A stretch of DNA of 64,000 bases. Origin: Clostridia bacterium. Lineage in GTDB: Bacteria; Bacillota; Clostridia; Oscillospirales; CAG-272. Shown piece after piece: positions 43,364-50,567 of this stretch. The position numbers and the translations under genes were made by a program. Under the pieces are notes generated by a model. It was not told where the DNA came from. It did no database searches and worked only from the letters and a program-made list of their open reading frames with translations. The DNA lies in NCBI GenBank assembly GCA_017453205.1, contig JAFTKO010000008.1, positions 91,218 through 155,217 on the forward strand. The letters are read 5' to 3'. Within the stretch, counting starts at the first letter, position 1. Each line of letters opens with the position of its first letter.

Positions 43364-45092
43364 TGCCGTCACCTCCGTTCGTTTGTTGCTCAAAGACCTC
43401 ACGGTAGATCTCACTGGTGCGGAGCAACTCATCGTGTTTGCCCATCTCGGTGATCCTGCCGTTGTCCATCACAAGGATCAGATCGGCGTCCTCCACCGAG
43501 GAGATCCGCTGTGCAATGATGATCTTGGTCGTTTCGGGAATGTAAGATTTGAAGCCGGCGCGGATCAACGCGTCGGTCTTGGTGTCCACGGCACTGGTCG
43601 AGTCATCGAGAATGAGGATCTTGGGCTTTTTCAACAGCGCGCGCGCAATGCAAAGACGCTGTTTTTGACCGCCCGAGACGTTGGTACCGCCCTGCTCGAT
43701 CTTGGTGTCGTAGCCATCGGGAAAGGACATGACAAAATCGTCGGCCTGTGCAAGCTTGCATGCCTCGCGAATCTCCTCGTCGGTCGCGTCGGCTTTGCCC
43801 CATTGCAGATTCTCGCGGATCGTGCCCGAGAACAATAGGTTCTTTTGCAGCACCATTGCCACCGCATCACGCAGTACGTCAATGTCATATTTTCGCACGT
43901 CGACGCCGCCGACCTTGACAGCACCCTCGGTCACATCGTAAAGCCGCGGAATGAGCTGTACCAGCGAGGATTTGCTCGAGCCCGTACCGCCGATGATCCC
44001 CACGGTCATGCCCGACTTGATGTGCAGATCGATGTCCGCAAGCGCAAATTTTTGGGCTTTTTGGGAGTATTTGAAGCTGACGCCCTCAAAGTCGATCGAG
44101 CCGTCCTTGACCTCGGTCACAGCGTTTGCGGGCGAGACCATGGAGGGCTCCTCATCGAGCACTGCCATGATACGCTTTGCCGACTCGGTAGACATGGTGA
44201 TCATGACATAGATCATCGAAAGCATCATCAGCGCCATGAGGATCGCCATACCGTAGTTGAGCATAGCGGAAATATGTCCGACGTCGATCTCGGCGGTGGT
44301 GATCGCCAATTTGGAGCCCATGAAGAGAATGAACACCATATTGACATACATACACAGCTGCATCAAAGGCGTGTTCAGTGCCACGATGCGCTCGGCACGG
44401 GTAAAGTCGCCGCGTATGTTCTCGGCGCTTGCGCCGAACTTCTCTTTTTCATATTCCTCACGGGAAAAGCCCTTGACCACACGCATGGCGCGGACGTTCT
44501 CCTCGATCGACTCATTGAGGCGGTCGTATTTTTTGAACACCGCGCGGAACGCAGGCATCGCCTTTCTACCGATCATAATAAGACCGAACGCCAACACGGG
44601 AATGACCACCACAAACGCCATGGCGAGCATACCGCCCATGTTGAACGCCATAATGACCGAGAAAATGAGCATCAGAGGACTGCGGATGGCAGTGCGGATG
44701 ATCATCATAAAGGACATTTGCACGTTTGAGACGTCGGTAGTCAACCGGGTAACCAACGAGGAGGAGGAAAATTTGTCGATGTTTTGGAACGAGTAGGTTT
44801 GAATTTTTGCGAACAGGTCCTTTCGCAAATTTTTTGAAAATCCCGAAGATGCCTTGGCGCAGGTAAAGCCCGCAATACCGCCGCAACACAGCGACAGAAT
44901 TGCCATCACAGTCAAAAGTCCCCCGGTTTTGAGGATCTCAGACATCTCTGCGCCCGCCTTGATGTCATTGATCAGATTTGCGGTGACAAACGGGATCAGT
45001 GTTTCGATCACCGCCTCACCGACAATGAAAATCAGCGTAAGGATGACGTAAATTTTGTACTCTCTTACGCATTTTGCAAGTCTTTTCAGCAT
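43347..45092 (-). CDS. ABC exporter half-transporter (degenerate-site subunit)
   Basis: The 581-residue partner. Six helices, then Walker A GGTGSSKSSL, signature VSGGQKQRLCIARA, and Walker B ILILDDSTSAVD, in which Asp replaces the catalytic Glu; the switch is IIAQRISSV with Gln instead of His. Both changes mark the degenerate site seen in one subunit of heterodimeric exporters. Substrate unknown. It has its own promoter at 45145-45173 and is divergent from a TetR gene, which likely controls it. Confidence 0.92.
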   Translation of the reverse strand: MLKRLAKCVREYKIYVILTLIFIVGEAVIETLIPFVTANLINDIKAGAEMSEILKTGGLLTVMAILSLCCGGIAGFTCAKASSGFSKNLRKDLFAKIQTYSFQNIDKFSSSSLVTRLTTDVSNVQMSFMMIIRTAIRSPLMLIFSVIMAFNMGGMLAMAFVVVIPVLAFGLIMIGRKAMPAFRAVFKKYDRLNESIEENVRAMRVVKGFSREEYEKEKFGASAENIRGDFTRAERIVALNTPLMQLCMYVNMVFILFMGSKLAITTAEIDVGHISAMLNYGMAILMALMMLSMIYVMITMSTESAKRIMAVLDEEPSMVSPANAVTEVKDGSIDFEGVSFKYSQKAQKFALADIDLHIKSGMTVGIIGGTGSSKSSLVQLIPRLYDVTEGAVKVGGVDVRKYDIDVLRDAVAMVLQKNLLFSGTIRENLQWGKADATDEEIREACKLAQADDFVMSFPDGYDTKIEQGGTNVSGGQKQRLCIARALLKKPKILILDDSTSAVDTKTDALIRAGFKSYIPETTKIIIAQRISSVEDADLILVMDNGRITEMGKHDELLRTSEIYREVFEQQTNGGDGNEAAE

Positions 45093-45144
45093 AAAATCTT
45101 CTCAATAGCTTCCTTTCTTTAGATTCGTTTTGCAAACTCTCTAT

Positions 45145-45173
45145 ATTTTATCATAATTTAGGATAAATGTCAA
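45145..45173 (-). promoter_or_regulatory. Sigma-A promoter of the ABC exporter operon
   Basis: TTGACA (45173-45168), 17 bp, TAAAAT (45150-45145) on the minus strand. Confidence 0.83.
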
Positions 45174-45291
45174 TCCCGTAAAACGTTGAAATTTCTCACT
45201 CCCGTTTTTTTGTTTTTGGCAAACCTGTATTGAATAATTTATCAAATAAAATAAATAAATTGAACGAAATGTTAACATTGAAAGGAATTGA

Positions 45292-45320
45292 TTGACAAAT
45301 CGGAAAAAACATGATATAAT
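45292..45320 (+). promoter_or_regulatory. Sigma-A promoter of the TetR-type gene
   Basis: Perfect TTGACA (45292-45297), 17 bp, TATAAT (45315-45320). Confidence 0.9.
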
Positions 45321-45322
45321 TT

Positions 45323-45339
45323 CAGCACACAGTGTGCTG
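45323..45339. promoter_or_regulatory. Probable TetR operator
   Basis: CAGCACACAGTGTGCTG is a perfect 17-bp palindrome placed right after the -10 box, over the transcription start. Expected autorepression site. Confidence 0.75.
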
Positions 45340-45361
45340 TACTGCGGAGGAGGTGCTTTTT

Positions 45362-45949
45362 TTGGCAAATGAAAAAAACGAGCTGATCAAGGACGGAATG
45401 TCCGATAAGATCGTCGAAACTGCCGAAAAGATCGTTACCGCAAACGGTGCACATACCCTCACGGTCCGAATGATCCTGCAAACACTCGGCATTACCAACC
45501 GCGTGTTTTACAATCGCTTTCACAACATCGACGAGGTGCTCAACGCCATTTACAGAAATACCATTCTCAAAGTGCGGGAAAGCATCGCCTCGGTGGTCAG
45601 CGGTGAAAAGGATTTTTTCGAGCGCGTTTTGGATATCGTTACAAAGACCTTGATCATTTCCTACGATACCAGAATGCAATTTACGCCGTATGTATTTGAA
45701 AACGATTCGATCAGCCAAAGCAATTTTGAATGGTGGAAAGCCGAGATCAAAAAGCTGATCGACTACGCCAAGGAGCAAAAGTACATCAAGGATGTCGACT
45801 CCGACAGCCTCAGTTACTCAATTTGGTGCTTTTGCCGCGGCTTTAACGCCGATGCCGTGGGACGAAAGCTCCCAAAGGACGAGGCGGTAAAAAATTTCAA
45901 ATACGGCTTCGGCTTTTTGCTCGAGGGACTCAAAGCAACACCCCAATAA
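45362..45949 (+). CDS. TetR/AcrR family regulator
   Basis: A 195-residue one-component repressor. N-terminal HTH: KIVETAEKIVTANGAHTLTV, then MILQTLGITNRVFYNRFHNI, with the TetR recognition pattern (Y/F-N-R-F). The rest is an all-helical ligand domain. It is divergent from the exporter pair it probably regulates. The start is a TTG at 45362, seven bases after AGGAGGT; an in-frame GTG at 45332 lies inside the operator and before the ribosome site, so it is rejected. Confidence 0.87.
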   Translation: MANEKNELIKDGMSDKIVETAEKIVTANGAHTLTVRMILQTLGITNRVFYNRFHNIDEVLNAIYRNTILKVRESIASVVSGEKDFFERVLDIVTKTLIISYDTRMQFTPYVFENDSISQSNFEWWKAEIKKLIDYAKEQKYIKDVDSDSLSYSIWCFCRGFNADAVGRKLPKDEAVKNFKYGFGFLLEGLKATPQ

Positions 45950-46054
45950 AAAAAGATTGTTAGGTTCTTGCCCGAAATGACGTATCATCGGGCGGCGTTT
46001 TGCAAATACTGTAAAAAGCGGAGAACCTCTGTTTAGAAAGGAACGTCACTCATC

Positions 46055-47761
46055 ATGAAAAACGAGATCTTACACGAGAAAACCGAATTTGCCAACGTGC
46101 GCGAATTGATCGAATGGGCAGGCGAAACCTACGGGGAAAAGACCGCGTTCTCTTTCCGCCGCAATCCGCATGATGCGGAAGTGGAAAAGGTCAGCTTCCT
46201 CCAATTCCGCGACGATGTCCGCGCTTTGGCAAGCGAGCTTCACGCAAGGGGCTTGGCGGGCAAGCACTGCGTCATCATCGGAAAAATGTCCTACGAGTGG
46301 GCAACCGTCTATTATGCGACACTCTCCGTAGGGGCTACCTTGGTCCCGTTGGATCGCGACTGGTTGGCGGAGGATCTTGCCGACACCGCGGCAAAAGCCA
46401 ATGCCGATTTCCTGTTCTGCGACGAGGATATTGCCGAAAAGGCAGCCGTCATTGAAAAAAGCGTCAAGCTGACCGCTCCCGCCGTCTATCTGTTGGCGAA
46501 AAAAGAGGAAAACACGCTTGCAAAAATGATTGATGCCGGACGCGAAAAATTTGCCGCTTCCTCCGACGTTTACTACAATACCTATATCAACCCCGCCAAT
46601 CTCGCTCTCTTGGTATTCACCTCGGGCACAACGGGTACTACGGGTAAGGGCAAGGGCGTTATGCTCTCGCAAAACGCAGTGCTCTCCTGCATGTCCTCGG
46701 TCACGCCCTATATCGATTTTGCGGATAAGACGCTGAGCGTTCTTCCGCCCCACCACACCTACGGCTCCACCGTGATGCTCATCGGTCACGTGATGATCGG
46801 TACCGAGATCTATATTTCGGCGGGTATCCGTTATATCATGAAGGAGCTCAAGGAGCAAAAGCCGGGACACTTGGTACTGGTTCCCCTGTATCTCGAGACC
46901 TTCTACCGTAAGATCCTTGCCAACATTAAGGATCAAGGCAAGACCGATTTGGTGTTTAACATGATCAAGGTCAGCAACGCACTGCGCAAGGTCGGCGTCG
47001 ATCTGCGTGCGAAATTCTTCGGCTCGATCCTTGCGGCGTTTGGCGGCGAGATCAAGATGATCATTTCGGGCGGCGCTCCCATCAACCCCGAAATTCTCAA
47101 CTTCTTTGACGCCATCGGCATCTCCACCCTCAACGGCTACGGCATCACCGAGTGCGCACCGCTGATCGCGGTCAACCGCAGCTTACATGTCGTTCCCGGC
47201 AGTGTGGGTAACGTCATTGATGCGGACACGGTCAAGATCAAGGAGCCCAACGAGGACGGCGAGGGCGAGATCTGTGTCAAGGGTCCCAACGTCATGCTCG
47301 GTTACTACAATGACGAAGCAGCTACCGCCGAGGCATTTGACAAGGAAGGCTACTTCCGCACGGGCGACTACGGTAAGTTGGACAAAAACAACGTCCTGTA
47401 TATCACGGGCAGAAAGAAGAACTTGATCATCCTTTCCAACGGCAAAAATGTTTATCCGGAGGAAATCGAGAGCGCGTTGATTGCAACCCCCGGTGTGCTT
47501 GACATCATTGTTTACGAAGGTCAAAGCAAGCGCGGCATGGAGCACAACGCCATTGTTGCCGAGATCTTCCCCGATAAGGAATATTTGGAAAAGAACGGCA
47601 TCACCGATGCAGAGGCACATCTCAAGCCCTTTATCGACAGCTACAACCGCACCGCCGTTCCCTACAAAAAGATCGGTGTCTTGAAGGTCCGCGATGCCGA
47701 GTTCCCCAAGAACACGCTCAGAAAGATTATGAGAGCTAAGCTCGATATGACCATCGACTGA
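46055..47761 (+). CDS. Long-chain acyl-CoA synthetase-like AMP-forming ligase
   Basis: A 568-residue ANL-superfamily enzyme that activates a carboxylic acid, probably a fatty acid, to acyl-AMP and acyl-CoA (or loads a carrier). Seen: P-loop A3 at residues 189-201, unusually TSGTTGTTGKGKG; A5 STLNGYGITECAP; A7 EGYFRTGDYGKLDKNN; A8 ITGRKKNLIILSNGKNVYPEE; and the A10 lysine in PKNTLRKIMR. The A3 loop holds a tandem TTG triplet (9-bp direct repeat). No ACP or lipid gene lies beside it. Terminator at 47771. Confidence 0.88.
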   Translation: MKNEILHEKTEFANVRELIEWAGETYGEKTAFSFRRNPHDAEVEKVSFLQFRDDVRALASELHARGLAGKHCVIIGKMSYEWATVYYATLSVGATLVPLDRDWLAEDLADTAAKANADFLFCDEDIAEKAAVIEKSVKLTAPAVYLLAKKEENTLAKMIDAGREKFAASSDVYYNTYINPANLALLVFTSGTTGTTGKGKGVMLSQNAVLSCMSSVTPYIDFADKTLSVLPPHHTYGSTVMLIGHVMIGTEIYISAGIRYIMKELKEQKPGHLVLVPLYLETFYRKILANIKDQGKTDLVFNMIKVSNALRKVGVDLRAKFFGSILAAFGGEIKMIISGGAPINPEILNFFDAIGISTLNGYGITECAPLIAVNRSLHVVPGSVGNVIDADTVKIKEPNEDGEGEICVKGPNVMLGYYNDEAATAEAFDKEGYFRTGDYGKLDKNNVLYITGRKKNLIILSNGKNVYPEEIESALIATPGVLDIIVYEGQSKRGMEHNAIVAEIFPDKEYLEKNGITDAEAHLKPFIDSYNRTAVPYKKIGVLKVRDAEFPKNTLRKIMRAKLDMTID

Positions 47762-47770
47762 TCCACAATA

Positions 47771-47804
47771 AACCCCCACGAAACTGAGTTTCGTGGGGGT
47801 TTTA
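47771..47804 (+). terminator. Terminator of the acyl-CoA ligase gene
   Basis: AACCCCCACGAAAC (47771-47784), loop TGA, GTTTCGTGGGGGTT (47788-47801), then TT. Confidence 0.88.
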
Positions 47805-48037
47805 GAGTGTAGACCAAAGGTGCAAAAAATGTCAAATTGTACAAATCCTTTAGTCGCTTTTTCTTTGACCATATAGGCGCAAAGAAAAAGCTTGCAAAAA
47901 GAAAGCGCCGAAAAAAGGATTTCGCGCTCTGCGGAGCGCGAGGAGGGCTCCGCGCCCTCCACTGCGCGAGCTTTTAAAAAAGCTCGACCAAAACTTGCAG
48001 CAAGCTGACGAAACTCGTTCGTTTTATCTACAGTCTC
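47804..48037. repeat. R2 element, copy 2 (MITE-like, 234 bp)
   Basis: About nine in ten bases match 30899-31131. Left end GAGTGTAGACC, right end GTCTACAGTCTC (inverted repeats). Same three internal hairpins. It lies directly against the ligase terminator, and a second hairpin with the same stem follows it. Confidence 0.88.
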
Positions 48038-48041
48038 TAAC

Positions 48042-48073
48042 CCCCCACGAAGCCTCGGTTTCGTGGGGGCTTT
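48042..48073. repeat. Second copy of the CCCCCACGAA hairpin
   Basis: CCCCCACGAA (48042-48051) pairs with TTCGTGGGGG (48060-48069). The stem equals that of the terminator at 47771, with a different loop (GCCTCGG). The two flank the R2 copy. Confidence 0.7.
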
Positions 48074-48082
48074 ATCTATGTG

Positions 48083-48778
48083 CTACTGTTCCAGCGAATA
48101 GAAATACAGACTTCCGTCGTCGCGCTTGGCAAAGGTAGCGGTATAGGGTTGGGAAACATTCTCACCGTCCGAAAGCGTAAACGTCATACGGTAGGTGTGG
48201 GCAGTCTCCTCAAGGCCTTGCACCGAAATCCCGACCTGCGATTCCCATGCCTGCAAGGGAGCGGTATAGCCGCGCACATTTTTGAGATAAGTAAAAACCT
48301 CACCATCCTTATGTCGGACACTTGCGGTGCCGAAATAACGGTACACGGTGTTTTCAAAATCCTCGGCGGGAATTAAGGTGGAGAGATCCGATTGCGGGAA
48401 AAGACGCTCCGACGCGGACAACGACTGTGAACTGCCCGTGTAAAGCAGATAGTTGTCACGCAGCATATCATTCAGTATCGCGTCACGGTAAGCGGCAACC
48501 GCCTGTGATGCGGTACCAAAGGGGTGCAAATAGATACTGTTGGCAGTTAAAATTTCCACCATGTCGCAAAGAGACGCGGCAAGCTCGCCGTCGGTAGGAT
48601 GTACCGCCTCGGTCGGCTCTGCACCGTAGTTGGTCAGATCCAAGCCAAACACGCCGCGCACCCACAGTGGATTGGCGCCCGCAACACAGGAGACCAAAAA
48701 CACAGCGGTCAGCACCGGTAAAAGAATCAATATTCCTCTGTGCATCCGACGCCGATATCTGCGGTTGCGATACCTCAT
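48083..48778 (-). CDS. Membrane-anchored protein of unknown function
   Basis: A 231-residue protein I do not recognise. A very basic N-terminus (MRYRNRRYRRRMHRG) precedes one membrane helix ILILLPVLTAVFLVSCVAG; the LVSC resembles a lipobox, so lipid attachment is possible. The rest is outside the cell: a helical part with AAYRDAILNDMLRDNYLL and a C-terminal beta domain (VGISVQGLEETAHTYRMTFT, YTATFAKRDDGSLYFYSL) like small ligand-binding folds. It has a clear promoter and an upstream row of GTCGTATA repeats. Confidence 0.62.
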   Translation of the reverse strand: MRYRNRRYRRRMHRGILILLPVLTAVFLVSCVAGANPLWVRGVFGLDLTNYGAEPTEAVHPTDGELAASLCDMVEILTANSIYLHPFGTASQAVAAYRDAILNDMLRDNYLLYTGSSQSLSASERLFPQSDLSTLIPAEDFENTVYRYFGTASVRHKDGEVFTYLKNVRGYTAPLQAWESQVGISVQGLEETAHTYRMTFTLSDGENVSQPYTATFAKRDDGSLYFYSLEQ

Positions 48779-48816
48779 TTTTTCCCACTCCCCTCTTTTT
48801 AGACATTTCTATCCAT

Positions 48817-48845
48817 ATTGTACCAAATCCGCAACATTTTGTCAA
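48817..48845 (-). promoter_or_regulatory. Sigma-A promoter of the 48083-48778 gene
   Basis: TTGACA (48845-48840), 17 bp, TACAAT (48822-48817) on the minus strand. Confidence 0.83.
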
Positions 48846-48913
48846 TACCTAAATCGACATTTTCTCACAATATCTTGTATTTTTTGCTTGTTTTTTAACA
48901 CAAGATGTTCTGT

Positions 48914-48962
48914 TTTGTCGTATATTTTCTATTTTTTGTCGTATACGACGTGATATACGACA
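48914..48962. promoter_or_regulatory. Array of GTCGTATA half-sites (candidate operator)
   Basis: Two direct TTTGTCGTATA copies (48914-48924, 48935-48945); the second extends to the perfect palindrome GTCGTATACGAC (48939-48950); a last inverted TATACGACA is at 48954-48962. Located 70-120 bp upstream of the promoter of the 48083-48778 gene. Confidence 0.6.
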
Positions 48963-48982
48963 TTTACAGTGCTTTATCACAA

Positions 48983-49498
48983 TTATTTTCCGTATGAAAG
49001 CTTCTCAGCGGCACAAAGCTCCTCAACGTGGCGGTGCTCGTCGGAAAGAATGTGCGAAATTACCGAACGCACCACACGGTCCTGCGTGCGTCCCATCAGC
49101 GTTTGATAGCGGTCGATCCCACGTTTTTCCTCACGCAGCGAATCGGAGACCATGCGCGAAGTCCCGCGGCATGTCGGCGCGCAACTATTTCCCATCCCGT
49201 CGGGGGAGCCCACCCGCAGCTGTGTACAGATGGTGGGGTTGCCGCCCAGCGCCAAAATCAGCTCACCCAACAACCGAAAATGCCGCATCTCGTCCTTGGC
49301 AAGCTCTTCAAACAGCTCCGAAAGTGCCTTGTTGTGCCCCGCCGTGAGCAGGCTACGGTAGACGTAAGCCGAAATGGCATAAAGCTCCTCTAGGTAACTC
49401 TCCTCCAACGCGCGCGCAAAGCGCTGATCCCGCACCACGCACCCTTGCAATGTGGGATGAAAAGGCGGAAAAGATTTTTTCTCGGAATGATGTTCCAT
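48983..49498 (-). CDS. Ferritin-like di-iron protein
   Basis: A 171-residue four-helix-bundle protein of the ferritin/rubrerythrin kind, which may hold a di-iron or di-manganese site for peroxide or iron handling. Metal-ligand helices are readable: ALEESYLEELYAISAYVY, LAKDEMRHFRLLGEL (ExxRH), SLREEKRGIDRYQTLM and ISHILSDEHRHVEEL (ExxH). A loop with two cysteines (SCAPTCRGT) sits between helices two and three; there is no rubredoxin domain. Ribosome site GAGAGGAACGG is rather far from the ATG. Confidence 0.82.
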   Translation of the reverse strand: MEHHSEKKSFPPFHPTLQGCVVRDQRFARALEESYLEELYAISAYVYRSLLTAGHNKALSELFEELAKDEMRHFRLLGELILALGGNPTICTQLRVGSPDGMGNSCAPTCRGTSRMVSDSLREEKRGIDRYQTLMGRTQDRVVRSVISHILSDEHRHVEELCAAEKLSYGK

Positions 49499-49581
49499 AT
49501 TTTAATACCGTTCCTCTCTATATATGTTTGTAAAAATGCTTCTCTTCCGGTATATGCGTGCGCCAACGAAAATGTGACATC

Positions 49582-49852
49582 CACGGTAACAGCGGTTATT
49601 TTTATTTTTTTTGTGGGAACCCTTTTGAAAAAGGGGTTCCCACACCCTCCCAAAACTTTCAACGCAGGTTTATATCTTGGCATCATGGGAATGTCAGTGC
49701 CTCTTTCGGTAGTTTTCTGACGGTATGGGAATGTTTGTACGCGATTCCACAGATACTCCCGCTGACCATTTTGGTACCACCACCCAAAACGGTCCACATG
49801 GTTACATTGGGTCATAATCTCATACTTTAAAAAAGTAAATGCTGTTGCAGTG
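49582..49852 (+). repeat. R1 dispersed element, copy 7 (long type, with end repeats)
   Basis: Left end CACGGTAACAGCGGTTA, complement of right end CACTGCAACAGCATTTAC. Hairpin 49613-49643 (GTGGGAACCCTTTT arm with one bulge). Module B stem ACCATTTTGG (49765-49774) with CCAAAACGGT (49784-49793). It takes up most of the gene-free 49499-49933. Confidence 0.87.
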
Positions 49853-49871
49853 CCGCAGCATCAAAAACCTC

Positions 49872-49900
49872 TTTACATTTTGCTTTTTTTGTGATAAAAT
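49872..49900 (+). promoter_or_regulatory. Sigma-A promoter of the zinc-ribbon membrane protein gene
   Basis: TTTACA (49872-49877), 17 bp, TAAAAT (49895-49900). Confidence 0.72.
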
Positions 49901-49933
49901 ATAATAAAAGCCCCCCGAAAGGAGCCACATTAT

Positions 49934-50521
49934 ATGAAGATTCCGTTCCAAAACCGCGATCTTGTGCGGTATGTGCGCCGCCGCGATGCCTTACGTCTCA
50001 TCGGATACGCGCTGTGGGTTGCCCTGCTGATCGGCGGTGCGCTCTCCTACAATCACAATCATCAGACCTATCCCGATTACCGCCGTATGGTGGGCTGGCG
50101 CATGGCGATTTGGGTGCTTGCCGCCGTTGCTTCGGGCTTTCTCATCTTCCGCATTTGGAGGTTCTTTACCGACCGTACCTTTTCGGGAACGATTGTCACA
50201 TCGGCGCTCTCTCGCTCGTACAGCGCCTCCAACGATCCCGGCGAGGGAACCGATTACGATTTCCGCCTAAACACCTACCTCAAGGTGCGTACCGATCAAG
50301 GCAAGCTCCGCCGTATCCGCTTTGAGCAAAAGCCCGGCTTTTACCTCTACTACCATGAGGGCAATCGCGTCACCCACTTTCACGGGCTCCCCTATCCCGT
50401 CAATACCGATCCCGACGCGTCCCACGGTTGCGTCTGCTCTGCCTGCGGCACCCACAGCAAAGCTCTCGTCGACCGTTGTCCCGTTTGCGACCACTCGATC
50501 ATCGATCCGAAAAACATCTAA
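49934..50521 (+). CDS. Membrane protein with C-terminal zinc ribbon
   Basis: A 195-residue protein of unknown function. Two membrane helices near residues 22-42 (LIGYALWVALLIGGALSY) and 57-78 (MAIWVLAAVASGFLIFRIW), then a beta-rich cytosolic domain (FSGTIVTSALSRSYSA, YLKVRTDQGKLRRIRF) with a HxHGLPYPV stretch, and at the end a four-cysteine ribbon CSACGTHSKALVDRCPVCDH. The order membrane-then-ribbon is the reverse of the common zinc-ribbon membrane proteins. GAAAGGAG lies 8-9 bases before the ATG. Single gene with promoter and terminator. Confidence 0.72.
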   Translation: MKIPFQNRDLVRYVRRRDALRLIGYALWVALLIGGALSYNHNHQTYPDYRRMVGWRMAIWVLAAVASGFLIFRIWRFFTDRTFSGTIVTSALSRSYSASNDPGEGTDYDFRLNTYLKVRTDQGKLRRIRFEQKPGFYLYYHEGNRVTHFHGLPYPVNTDPDASHGCVCSACGTHSKALVDRCPVCDHSIIDPKNI

Positions 50522-50528
50522 ACCAAGA

Positions 50529-50559
50529 AAGGAACCGCAAACACCGCGGTTCCTTTTTT
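50529..50559. terminator. Bidirectional terminator
   Basis: AAGGAACCGC (50529-50538) pairs with GCGGTTCCTT (50546-50555), then T's; it serves the plus gene and the convergent minus gene. Confidence 0.88.
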
Positions 50560-50567
50560 AAAAAGTA

